From Takakia lepidozioides (lineage: Eukaryota > Streptophyta > Takakiopsida > Takakiales > Takakiaceae), in NCBI GenBank assembly GCA_030704615.1, contig CM060733.1:42160001-42224000 (forward strand): a stretch of DNA of 64,000 bases. Direction: 5' to 3'. Within the stretch, counting starts at the first letter, position 1. Each line of letters opens with the position of its first letter. A model generated the notes under the pieces. That model searched no databases. It saw only the letters and a list, made by a program, of their open reading frames with translations, and had not been told where the DNA came from. Positions 43,454 through 53,706 of the stretch are shown here, piece after piece. Position numbers and translations under genes: made by a program.

Positions 43454-45155
43454 GAATGCGGCGCCGCATTTCCGTTAAGTACCATCACTCTGCTACACAT
43501 CCGTACTTGTTGGAAGAAAATGCGGCACCGCATTTCCGTTCCACCTTCACATACCTTAGTTGTTGAACGGAAATACGGTGCCGCATTTCCGTCCCACAGC
43601 TCCATGTATGAGATTCAGAAGGGAAATGCGGCGCCGCATTTCCGTTCCCACTTCACATACGTTAGTTGATGAATGGAAATGCCGTGCCACATTTCCGTTC
43701 GGGAAAGTATAGAGGTCTCACCTGGACAGAAATGCGGTGTCGCATTTCCGGTCTGGAAAGGTTGAAGGTCTCACATGGATGGAAATGCGGCAACACATTT
43801 CCGTAGCACAGCTCCAGGCCGAATATACAAAACGGAAATGCGGCGCCGCATTTCCGTTCGAGAATGTCGGAAGGTGCGACTCGAACGGAAATGCGGTGCC
43901 GCATTTCTGTACCCGTTGCGCACGATTTTCAGTCAGAATGGAAATGCGGTACCGCATTTCCGTTCTGTAGAGTATTAACGTCTGACGCTGGCGGAAATGC
44001 CTTCCCGCATTTTCGTTCCACAGCTCCATGCCTCACATACAAAACGGAAATGCGGTGCCGCATTTCCGTTTTGGAATGTCGGATGGTGGGACTCCGACGG
44101 AAATGCGGTACCGCATTTCAATTCCGATGTTTCAGGATATTTCATCAGAACGGAAATGCGGTGCCGCATTTCCCTTTTAAATCTAATACATTCCGTTCTG
44201 GAATGTTGGGAGGTGCGACTCGGATGGAAATGCGCTGCCGCATTTCAGTTCCGATGGTTCACGATTTTCAGTCAGAACGGAAATGCGGTGCCGCATTTCC
44301 GTTCTGGAATGATGGTAGGTGCGACTCGGATGGAAATACGTTGCCGCATTTCAGTTCCGATGGTTCACGATTTTCAGTCAGAACGGAAATGCGGTGCCGC
44401 ATTTCCGTTCTGGAATGATGGTAGGTGCGACTCGGATGGAAATACGGTGCCGCATTTCAGTTCAGATAGTTCACGATTTTCAGTCAGAACGGAAATGCGG
44501 TGCCGCATTTCCGTTCTGGATAGTGTGAATGTCTCAACCGGTCGGAATTGCGCTGTATGAAGCTGTCGGAATCTTACTCGGCTCCAGGCATCAGATACAA
44601 AATGGAAATGCGGCGCCGCATTTCCTTTATGGAATGTCGAAAAGTGCGACTTTGACGGAAATGCGGTGCCGCATTTCTGTTCCCGTTGTTCATAATTCTC
44701 AATCAGAACGGAAATGCGGTACCGCATTTCCGTTCCACCTTCACATACCGTGCTTGTTGAATGAAAATGCGGTACCGCATTTCCGTTCTCGAGAGTATGA
44801 ATGTCTTTTAAGGACGGAAATGTGCTGCAGCATTTCTATCCCTCAGCTCCATGCATCAGATACAAAATGGAAATGCGGCGCCGCATTCCCGTTCTGGAAT
44901 GTCGAAAAGTGCGACTCGGACGGAAATGCGGTGCCGCATTTCTGTTCCCGTTGTTCATAAATCTCAATCAGAACGGAAATGCGGTACCGCATTTCCGTTC
45001 CACCTTCACATACCGTGCTTGCTGGATGGAAATGCGTTACCGCATTTCCGTTCTGGAGAGTATAAAGGTTTCCCCCGGACGGAAACTCGGTGCCGCATTT
45101 CCGTCGCTCTGTTGCATGACCAAGATGCAATACGGAAATGCGGCGCCGTATTTCC
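43454..45155. repeat. Palindrome array 2, copy A, about 31 units
   Basis: 22-bp palindromes (half-site GGAAATGCGG, YR centre, inverted half-site) mostly every 52-55 bp, close to five helical turns. The centres seen are CG, TG, CA and TA. Spacers recur in a few types, including GGAATGT-GGAAGGTGCGACTC and CAC-ATTTTCAGTCAGAAC. The array fills the space between the diverging methyltransferase and transposase genes. Sizes and unit order differ from copy D. Open frames across it are not genes. Confidence 0.96.
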
Positions 45156-45368
45156 GTCCACCAGCAATCGACAGAATCACTCGTGACGGGAAATCTGGAA
45201 CCTCAATGGGTTGCATTGTTCCGAAACAACACAATTGCGGCCAGTCTTGATGAGCACAACTTGGTTGTCTGACCGTTTTAACCAGCAGTCCTGGCACTTG
45301 TCAGTGCGAACGTTCCTGTCTGCACCGAGAATACTGCTGGATCCACCCTCAGGAGAAACTGTCAGGAG

Positions 45369-48300
45369 ATGTTATTTCGTCGCCGAATCGGCCATCATTG
45401 TCCTACTCACTGGCTATGGAATCAAACCTCCCACCTTCATGCATGTAGCTTGAAACAATACTTTCCACTTCAATGTGCGACTTCCAATTGTCGATGGACT
45501 CCGCAGATCCACTTAGATGGTGCCTGTGAGCCTTGGTCTGTCGCTATACTGAACCTCGCACTTGCCAACTCCGTGCGGTGTTCGATGGCTCCGAATTCCT
45601 ACGCTATAGTTTGCTGTCCTCCGCAACTTGGGAGAGCCTGGATCCCAAACGAGGGAGGACTTTGCAGAGTGACTGAAACTTACCTTTGTTCCAAATTCAA
45701 GCTCAAACCGGGCACAGTTTATTTGGAAGAAGAAAGGAAGGATGTTCCTGGACAGGTTGACGAGACCATTGTCGTGCTAGGTAACGACGGAGGTTGCGGA
45801 ATCGAATGGCACGTTCCCCCGTCAGACACCATCCTGTACCGAGCTGTGGGAATGCCCATTCCCTTTCCGAATCAGTCGCTGCCCACACCATCCACAAAGG
45901 AGTCCGGAAACCGAGAGGCGGCCACTGCCAACAGAGAGGTATGCAACGATAATCATTCCCGACCTGGACCGTCAAGACCCTCCATAGCTTCTCGTGTGGA
46001 CGTATTCGACATTTCCGACGAGGAAGATGATTGCATTGAGGTACCCATGTCCTCCACACGGTCGTTCAAATCCGGCATGGACGTCTCTGTAGGTGCTACG
46101 CATGTGCCCTCGAGCATAACTCCAACCCGGTCCATTGTGCAGCTCCTACGACAACATCACCTCGATGGTTCTCGCTCCGAGCTGGCTGCTCTCGACTATG
46201 CCAAATTCCCAGTCAGAAAGGTAACTTTTCTGCCTCCCGAAGTCGATGGCAATGTCATCTTCGAGTTTCCACCTGTTTCTTCGTCAAAGAAAGCCTCCGG
46301 GATGTTAACAGACATGGATCGAAAGCATGACGGACACCCCTGGTGTGTGACGAAGACCAGTAGCACGAAAATTGCTGATGGTGTTCGTGTACGATATGTC
46401 CTCTGTGCGGGGAAGCTGAGGTGCCTCAATCCCACCTGCTTCCACTTTCTCTCCAAAGGAGGGCGGAGAAACGAGACGGATTGGACTGGCACAACGCATC
46501 ATCCATTCATTGTCTCCAGCCAAGCTCCTGCGGGTTCTTTCAAGTGTGCACATTGCAAAGAACCACCGACGTGCATGTCCATGTGCAGAGCCAAGCAATA
46601 TTACGTAATCCATTTGCTCCCGGACTTGACTAGAGCTTGCATACACGTTGGGGTCCACTGCCACCCCTTGGCGAGAGGCAACATGCGTGAGGCTGTGCAG
46701 GAAGCACACGACATCATAAAAGAGGAGGTGAAATTGAGCCCCGGAGCCAGACCAAAGCAGATTCAGCTGAAGGCAGCCCACAAGATTGCTCTTGGCAAAA
46801 TCATGTCTGAAGATGGTTCCGACCGAGAGCCCTTGACCGAAGACGAGATGCGTGACCTCTTGGAGTCCGTCTCGCACGTTTGTAGTCCGAATGTGCGGAA
46901 TCACATCGTATCTTGCAAGCAGGAGTTCGGCAGGGGGTCGGACATGTACTCAATCCTGGAGGTGAAACGAATGACTGGATATGACTACATCCAAGGTAGC
47001 AGGTTTCCAGGGCAAGGCAGCGAATCCGATCGTTGTTACATTTTCAAAATGTCGACGTGTGGGCCTGGGAGTGGAGTCGACTTGGTCACTCGCATGACAA
47101 CTGGAAACTTGTCGAATGCTTGGGTGATGTTTGATCACATCAAGCGAATTACAAACCATCAGTGGGTGACTATGGGTGCGCATGTTTATGACTATCACTC
47201 CAAGAGGCTCATGACGATTGCAATCTGCGAGATGAAAGGGGAGGACACACAGTCCGAGATGCATCTGTGGGAGGGCATAAACGAGCAGATGGCAAGGGCG
47301 GGATTGCCAGAGCCCAATTTCAGGGGATTCATGGCAGACAACGCTCAGGCCAACTGGGCAGCGGTGCGGCGTGTGTACGGTGAGGACCCCAATGTTCCAA
47401 TGGAGGGGAAAGAGAGATCCTGTGGATTCCATTGGATGCAGAGTCTATCCCACTACACTACCAAATTTGTTGCTAGCTCATTCCAGGCTGAACACCGTGT
47501 CCTTTGTACGGCGTGGAAGGATGCACCCACATTTGATGACGCGGAGGTTAAGTTTGCTATCATCGAGGCTTGGTGGAACACGTCAGGTGCAGTGGAGACA
47601 ACCAATCTGGGAGCATTGCACAGCTGGTTGGGGTGGTGGCATTTTCGGTATCGACAGTTCGGACAGTACATGCGGGAGGTAGGCTGCTGTCATTTTCGTT
47701 CATTTGTCTTTCTGTTACGGACATTTCGATTGGTCCCTCACCGTTGTTTGTGTCCTTCTAGGAGCGGTGCTTGGATTCCGACACGGACATGCCGAACACG
47801 AATATGGCAGAATCGGTCCACTCCTCCTGGCGAGCGTCTTCTGCCGCACATCTGGTGGACGTAGTGACGGCCACAACGGAGGACATCGACAGAGCAATCA
47901 TGCAGCAAGCCACGTACTACAAGTTCCTGAGCGGCAAACAATGGGGCTTTGGGCCGGACAGGGAGGAATTGTTGGTACGAACAGCTTCGAGGTCCAAGAA
48001 TCCAGTGAAATGGGCGACAGCATTGCGAGAGAAGATCAAAGGGACGCCTCTGCACCGCAGAGGTGAACACCTAGAGGGGGACGTCCGGACTCGCCCTGTC
48101 AGGCGGAGGATTGAAGAGGAACCCGGGTGCGAAGAGGATTCCTGGAGATCCGACAGGAACATTCGGACAGCACCTCGAGGTCCCGTCATGTTGCCGCACA
48201 ATGTGTCTTCCAGCAGTGGAAGCCCAAGAAATTCCAGATCGCCGTCGCCTTCAACCGGGGATTTCGTGCAACAAATTCCCACCGCTCCCTTGCCCCACAT

Positions 48301-49192
48301 TCCGCCCGCTGTTATGCAGTATGGCCAAGCCATTGTGGAGACGACTGTGTCTGCCTCACAGTGGAGAATTGCTCGCACAAAGCCGTCGTTTCGAGGAAGG
48401 TGTTCCGCAATTCGTGTGGATACACGGCAACGTTGTTTAGAGATGATAAGGAGGAATCCAGATGGGGCTGTCCCTGCTCCTACTTTTACAGGAAGATTTG
48501 TCCATGCAAAGTTTGCGGAGGCGACAACCACCCAGTTCTGGTTCTGCAGGCACGACATTATGACTTGCGTGTATGGAAAGCCCAAGTACGGCATACAGAC
48601 AATGCCAGAGGCTCCCCCGGTGTGGCCGGTGGAACCAGGCTGCGATCTGAGTCAGGTTGAGGCCGACGCCCTTACCGCCGCAGGATTTCGGATGGTGCAG
48701 CGCACTGACGTGCCCAGACAACCATTTCCGCTTCCACAGCCTCCACCACCGACCCCTGTGAGAGCAAGAACAATGGGACACGACAGCTCTAAGCATCCTA
48801 CACACCGTTGGGGGAAACCGAAGAGGCGGCGACCTCCCTCAAAAGTGAACGAGACAAGGATGGGGAATGCACTTCGGATGAACTGTACAATCCAGAGCTC
48901 GACAGAAGTGCCCCCACCAGGATTCGGGCGTGTGTATCAGATGGCCACGGCGGGCTCAGCTGTTCGCAATGAGGTGTACACCATCACCATTTCAGAATTA
49001 CCCACCTGCAATTGCACCGACTTCCAGATCATGGCGAACAAGGGGGCATCATACTGCCCTTGCAAGCATTTGTACTACGTGTACCTAAAGAGACTCCGTT
49101 GTAATTCCACAACTCATCACTTCATACATGCACCAGGGTTGAGCCCCCAGGAGGTTCACACTCTTCTGAATATGGATCCAGGGGACCAGTGA
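45369..49192 (+). CDS. MULE-type transposase with SWIM zinc finger, two exons
   Basis: Exons 45369-47678 and 47762-49192 are joined by an 83-nt GT-AG intron in phase 0, giving about 1,246 residues from the first ATG or about 1,174 from 45585 (MAPNSYAIV), where good conservation begins. N-terminal part: a CxxC-rich region (LRCLNPTCFHFLSKGG, FKCAHCKEPPTC). DDE core: aspartates in WVMFDHIKRIT and FRGFMADNAQANWAAV, then CGFHWMQSL; after the intron, NTNMAESVHSSW, like the TNxxES block that follows the core in MULEs. C-terminus: SWIM finger CNCTDFQ ... CPCKH at about 49009-49070. It cuts and joins element ends. Both exons are open, unlike copy D. The assignment of the third acidic residue is not certain. 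Confidence 0.82.
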
Positions 49193-50036
49193 GCTTGGCT
49201 TGCGGTCCACATACAATGGTACGCCCATCGGATAGTAGAACTGTACTGCTGCCAGTACCTCAGACTCTGGCCACACAAAGGTCCGACATATGTCTTGCCT
49301 ACCAGTAACCTGTTTTGATCGAACTAAGATATTACTATATCGTTCACTTGTTTCCACGTGCATGTATTTTTGTATGTTGGAGGGTTCATGTTTTTCTGCT
49401 TTCCGAAAACTTGCTCTCCTCATTCGACCTCCGACAAGGAAATGCGGCGCCGAATTTCCAAGTATCGTCGTAGGTACCCCCAGAGGCGGCCTTCGCCAAC
49501 ACCAAACCGCTCCGAAATTTCGCACGTGCGAACCCTAATGCGGCACCCTATTTCCCAGTTCAGTTGCAAACCTTTCCCGCCGAATACCCGAAGAAGACAG
49601 AATTGTGAAGTACTGCAGACTGTATTGGTGCAGACTCCATTGGTTCAATCGCGGCAAAAGGGTCAGCTTCATTCCAATGTTAAGGCATGTAAAACCGCGG
49701 AATACTCTATACAGGCCAGTATGCGACGTCCTTTTGCAGTGGTATACTGGATTTCCCGTTGCACGGTCACTTATTTCCATGAGCGGATCTATAAAACCAT
49801 GAGCGGACTTGTTACTGACGACATATCTTCGCCGCATTACATGATCTGGAACGTCCAAAAACGGCAAGGTCAAATAAAAAACTATTATTTTAATACTTGT
49901 TTAATCTGCCGCATTTCCAAATTTGGAGGAGTCCGCTCATGAAATCCGCGTATCTTAGACTTCGGCTCACCGCTCATGCGGCTCATGCGGCTCATGGCTC
50001 ATGGCTCATGGTTTCTGCTCATGAAATAGTAAACCT
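49193..50036. repeat. Right terminal region of MULE A
   Basis: No gene. Contains palindrome copies at 49439-49460 and a decayed one near 49538, a GC-balanced block shared with 26288-26807 and 17205-17511, then CATGAGC-type subterminal repeats (in inverted orientation) and the terminus ...GAAATAGTAAACCT. Confidence 0.85.
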
Positions 50037-50045
50037 CTCCCACTG
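50037..50045 (+). repeat. Target site duplication, right, of MULE A
   Basis: CTCCCACTG, matching 35330-35338 exactly. Confidence 0.93.
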
Positions 50046-50980
50046 CCAGCACTAGTAGTGGAGCAGGTAGTGCTGGTACTTCTGCAGGTGGTACCAGTTC
50101 AAAAGGTGCTACTACTCCTCCTGCCACAACTACAACACATGTGCCTAGATTCAACCCGGTGGTGGAGTTCTTCCAGGAGTTGCGGAGGAATTACCAAGGT
50201 GTACGGACAGAGAAGCTGCGAAGTTTGCAAGACTTCCAGCGCAAACCCAGTGAGAGCTTGCGAGAGGCGTACACTCGTATGAGGCGCTTGATAAGTGTGA
50301 CCCAAGGGGTTACTGAAGCTCAGGCAATCCAGTTTTGGTATGGAATTCTGGACAAGGAGCTCAAGAGAAGGGTGCGAGATGCAACCCTGTTACAAGCAGC
50401 CCAACCCACATTAGCAGATGTGTTTCTGCTGGCTGAGCGGATTGAGCTCAACATGGTGGAGGAGCGAGCGAGTTGTTACAATTGGATTTGGCAAGGACAT
50501 GCCTGTACGGGGCACAGCTGTCAGCCCACAGGCACAAGGGACTGCCCAACAGCGTGGTCAGGGGGGCAAGGTTGCCCAGCCCAAGTTCCATGGAGCTTAC
50601 AGGGGACCTCAGGTGCAGAGGCCCGTGGCATCTTTTGCAGGCCAACAGCAACCAGGGGTGATATGTTGGACATGTGGAGGACCCCATGTCAAAGAGATTG
50701 CCCAGAGAATGGCAGAAGGCCGGCACAAGCACAGCCTGCACAGTTGCAGTGTGGGCATTGTGGCAAGTATGGGCATGTAGATGCCCAGTGTTATGACTTG
50801 CATCCTGAGTTGCGCCCAGGCCAGTTCCAAGGGAACAATGGTGGCCGGGGGCGAGGTGGACCAGCCCAAGAGGACGAGGTGGTCGGGCACGAGGTGCAGG
50901 CCAAGGGCAAGCTCCACATGGCCAAGGACGCGGAGGTCAGGGTGTTGACCAAGGCATGGCCAATCGGCTTCAGCAGCTAG
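50046..50980 (+). pseudogene. gag: Gag C-terminal part of DNMT retroelement
   Basis: Continues the frame of 34825-35338: FNPVVEFFQELRRNYQGVRTEK, LRSLQDFQRKPSESLREAYTRMRRL (retrotransposon gag pattern), IQFWYGILDKELKRRV. A frameshift near 50470 moves reading to another frame (KDMPVRGTAVSPQAQG ... CWTCGGPHVK), and a second near 50690 moves it back (RDCPENG ... CGHCGKYGHVDAQC). Two CCHC knuckles are thus present but split by frame. After about 50980 a Gly/Pro-rich linker follows. Confidence 0.78.
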
Positions 50981-51660
50981 AGCAGAGGCTCGCTGCCATG
51001 GCTATAGCTCAGGCGGTACCGGCTCCCAGGCGGGATGGTCCACCTCCTGCTCCTGAGGGAGGAGATATGGGAGGCATGGGATTCATGTGCGGAGCAGCAC
51101 TACCACTAGACAGGTGGAGTCTGCTGCAGCCGTGACTCGAGGAGCAGCACGAGTTCCTGAGCCACGAGGTGCAGAGGTGGAGTTGGATCCACAACGTGGG
51201 GAGGCAAGCCGTCAGGCGAGGCTGCCTCAGTCATTCACCTTGGCGGAGACAGTGTCAACGCCATCCATGGCACCTAGTTCTCGTCCGACTGTTACAAAGG
51301 CGGAGGTTACTATGCCATTGGGGAGAGCTACACGTGCAGCACTGACACCTGCTACCAAGGCTAGTGCAGCCGGTGTGTTATTGGGGGCAGCCACCTCTGT
51401 GTGTCAAGCCCCACTGTTCTCGGCAACCATGATTGCGACGCCGGGGGTGAGACCAGCTGCAGTGTTCAGACTAGCAGCAACACTCTGTGAGAGTGGGGAG
51501 GTCACTTCATCTTCTGCGGAGTTAGTGGAAGGTATAGTGGCAGAGGGATCCTCGGATTTGAGGGTCAAGACTGCCACGGCTGCGCCATGGCAAGTTGCAG
51601 CTGCCAGGTTGACGGAGCTGCCAGCTAGGCCAGCCTTGAGCGCGCCATGGTGACACCTGG
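50981..51660 (+). pseudogene. Gag-protease linker of DNMT retroelement
   Basis: Ala/Thr/Ser-rich reading frames (for example 51087-51653) without a recognisable domain lie between the last zinc knuckle and the protease. The shifting best frame suggests further small indels. It probably encodes a flexible linker in the parental element. Confidence 0.4.
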
Positions 51661-52120
51661 AGTTGTCTTGTTAGACAACCAGGGAGGCATTTTCACTTTG
51701 AGTGGACCGGCAGGCAAGAAGTACCGGCCACTGCGGGTCTTGTTGGACTCAGGAGCTCAGCCACTGATGTGGGCAGAGCTGCTATTGCAGGTTTGGGCCT
51801 CATGGAGGCGGATATGGAGCCTTGTCCTTTCCAGATACAGACATCTCTGGGAGGATCAGAGCAGGCTCGCGGCATGACACGGCATCAGTTGGCTATTAGA
51901 CTGTAGCCAGATCATCCTGTAGATGGCTCAGTGATGCGAGCCAAGGCCATTGTGACAGACGCGGTCTCTTACGATGTCCTCGTTGGTGGGGCAGTGTTAT
52001 ACCCCATGGGCTTCACCCTGGATTTCTGGGAGGAGTCAGCATCCTACAGGCCTGGATGGCAGTCAGGGGATGGTCGCCGTGCACAGCTCCCTGTGACATT
52101 CATTGGGGGTATTGCGGCTG
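51661..52120 (+). pseudogene. pro: Aspartic protease of DNMT retroelement, frameshifted
   Basis: Retroviral-type protease: RVLLDSGAQ at about 51735-51761 supplies the catalytic Asp-Ser-Gly. A one-base shift soon afterwards moves reading to the pol frame (AAIAGLGLMEADMEP, MTRHQLAIRL), where TAG 51904-51906 interrupts, then VSYDVLVGGAVLYPMG completes the fold. The stop fits CAG to TAG. Downstream the frame is open to the DNMT domain, so protease and methyltransferase were one polyprotein. Confidence 0.75.
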
Positions 52121-53706
52121 CCCAGCGGGGCAAGATGCCAACACTAGCCGCCTTCACAGCTGCAGTTAGTTGGCCTGGAGAGTTGCTGGAAGGCAATGCC
52201 CATGCAGAGGATGTGCCACCTCCAGCAGAGCAGGATGACATGCATGGTACGGCGGAATTGCCTGCCATGGTTGCTCACACTCCGTTGTGGGGTACGAACA
52301 AGGATTTGCAGCAAGCTGCTGATGGACGGGTGCAACAAGCTTGGGTAGAAGCTTTTGTACCGTCAGGAGAGGAGGAGAGTGCGGTGATTGCACCAGGGCC
52401 ACCTCAGTTGTCGCCATTGGATACCACACCTCTTGTGTGGCAGCGGCCGGATGAAGGCATTTGCCTTCTGGACTTGTTTGGCGGGATCAGCACCGGATTG
52501 GCTGCTGTGCTACAGGCAGGTGTGCGGGTAAGGCGTTACCTGTATGTGGAGAGGGATGAGACTGCACGACGCATCTCACTGCGCCATGTGGCTCAGTTGG
52601 TACAGCAGTACCCTGACTTGTTGCCGGTGGCTGCAGTTCGTGGATATCAGCAGGCCTTGCCAGCAGACATTGCGTTGCTGGGGGCGCAGGATTTGGAGCG
52701 GGTTGGCTCCATTGATCTGGTAGTGGCAGGTTGGCCCTGCCAAGGGCATTCATCAGCCGGGCATGGCAATGGATTGCGAGACTCAAGGACGGGTCTGTTT
52801 TGGGAGATGGTGCGGATTTTGCGCCACTTGCAGCTTCATCAGGCTGTATCTCTGGCATACATCTTGGAGAATGTGCCACTGATGGGTGATTCTCGGGCCA
52901 GGGTGATGGCCAGTGTGCATCAAGTCCGGTCGTGGCTTGGATCAGCAGTTTTGCTGGATGCAGCTGCAGTGGGGTCACGGGCTCATCGTCCACGGCTTTG
53001 GTGGACTAACTTGATGCCACCCGCACTGCTCAAGCGTGCATTTGATGGGGTGCAGCGCCCAGCACACCTCACTGTGGATGGCATTTTGGACACAGGAAGG
53101 CAGTCTCAACGTGTGAGACACGATGACCGTTCGCCTTTGGCAGTGGTCAACAGGGTGGGTCAACCACGAGCAGCATTACCTACACTGCTCAGCTTCCCAG
53201 GATCCCATGCTTTTCGGGATGGTGGACCTGGCCTCCTGTGGGATGCTCAGTTGCAACAGTTAGTGGAGCCTAATGCCGACGAGCGAGAGCGGGCTATGGG
53301 GTTTTCCACTGGGACCACGGCGGTGCCTTTTCTTTCTGAGGCATCACGGCGTCAGGTGTTGGGGCAAGCAATGGATCTCAATTGCTTGACCTGGATTATC
53401 AGCTTGGCTATGGCTGAGCAACGTAGAGTGCGGAGTGCACTTCCCTTGATGGTCTCTCTGCCTACCGAGACGGTACAGGCAGCGAGTGGGGGCGAGCCGG
53501 TGAGGACCACGGGGTGTAGACATCCATGGCACATGTGGGAGGTGCTCGAGGTTCAGAGGGAGTTGGCAGCCAAGGCAGCTGTGATGGATGAGGTTGGGGA
53601 TTCTTCTCGGGATGAGGAGGTTCTCAATGATGAGATGATGGGGCAGGATGAGGCCTTGTCATTGACTGAGCAGGAAGGGAGTACTGCTCAAGAGGTTGCA
53701 GCATAG
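51931..53706 (+). CDS. DNMT3-like cytosine-5 methyltransferase domain within gypsy Pol
   Basis: 591 open codons. The methyltransferase spans residues about 175-495: motif I LLDLFGGISTGL, motif II YVERDE, motif IV GWPCQGHS with catalytic Cys at codon 52738-52740, GLRDSRTGLFWEMVRIL, motif VI LENVPL with Glu near 52867, motif VIII SRAHRPRLWWTNL, motifs IX-X ERERAMGF ... SRRQVLGQAMDL. AHRPRLWWTNL and the last block resemble DNMT3 (AHRARYFWGNL type) more than DNMT1. All catalytic residues are present. It would methylate cytosine C5, perhaps marking the element's own DNA. A TAG at 53704-53706 separates it from RT in the same frame. Confidence 0.88.
   Translation: MMRAKAIVTDAVSYDVLVGGAVLYPMGFTLDFWEESASYRPGWQSGDGRRAQLPVTFIGGIAAAQRGKMPTLAAFTAAVSWPGELLEGNAHAEDVPPPAEQDDMHGTAELPAMVAHTPLWGTNKDLQQAADGRVQQAWVEAFVPSGEEESAVIAPGPPQLSPLDTTPLVWQRPDEGICLLDLFGGISTGLAAVLQAGVRVRRYLYVERDETARRISLRHVAQLVQQYPDLLPVAAVRGYQQALPADIALLGAQDLERVGSIDLVVAGWPCQGHSSAGHGNGLRDSRTGLFWEMVRILRHLQLHQAVSLAYILENVPLMGDSRARVMASVHQVRSWLGSAVLLDAAAVGSRAHRPRLWWTNLMPPALLKRAFDGVQRPAHLTVDGILDTGRQSQRVRHDDRSPLAVVNRVGQPRAALPTLLSFPGSHAFRDGGPGLLWDAQLQQLVEPNADERERAMGFSTGTTAVPFLSEASRRQVLGQAMDLNCLTWIISLAMAEQRRVRSALPLMVSLPTETVQAASGGEPVRTTGCRHPWHMWEVLEVQRELAAKAAVMDEVGDSSRDEEVLNDEMMGQDEALSLTEQEGSTAQEVAA

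Larger units (their letters stand above)
35339..50036 (+). mobile_element. Complete MULE-like transposon copy A (14.7 kb)
   Basis: Flanked by a perfect 9-bp duplication. The ends share CTATTTCATGAGC as short inverted repeats and are followed inwards by irregular CATGAGC/ATGAGCC repeats (35350-35390; 49970-50025 inverted). Contents in order: gene X (-), palindrome array 1, nine-exon ParB-methyltransferase gene (-), palindrome array 2, two-exon transposase gene (+), right terminal region. All genes in this copy except the deleted X' appear open, so it may be autonomous. It interrupts the gag gene of the DNMT retroelement. Confidence 0.9.

Noticed and set aside
43454-45155. CRISPR-like array (regular repeats with spacers)
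   Set aside because: Repeats are perfect palindromes with a variable centre, spacers recur in a few types, there are no cas genes, and the context is a eukaryotic transposon.
43454-45155. Bacterial parS sites for the ParB-like protein
   Set aside because: The palindrome does not resemble the known parS consensus; only the analogy of a ParB-like gene beside palindromes is kept as a hypothesis.
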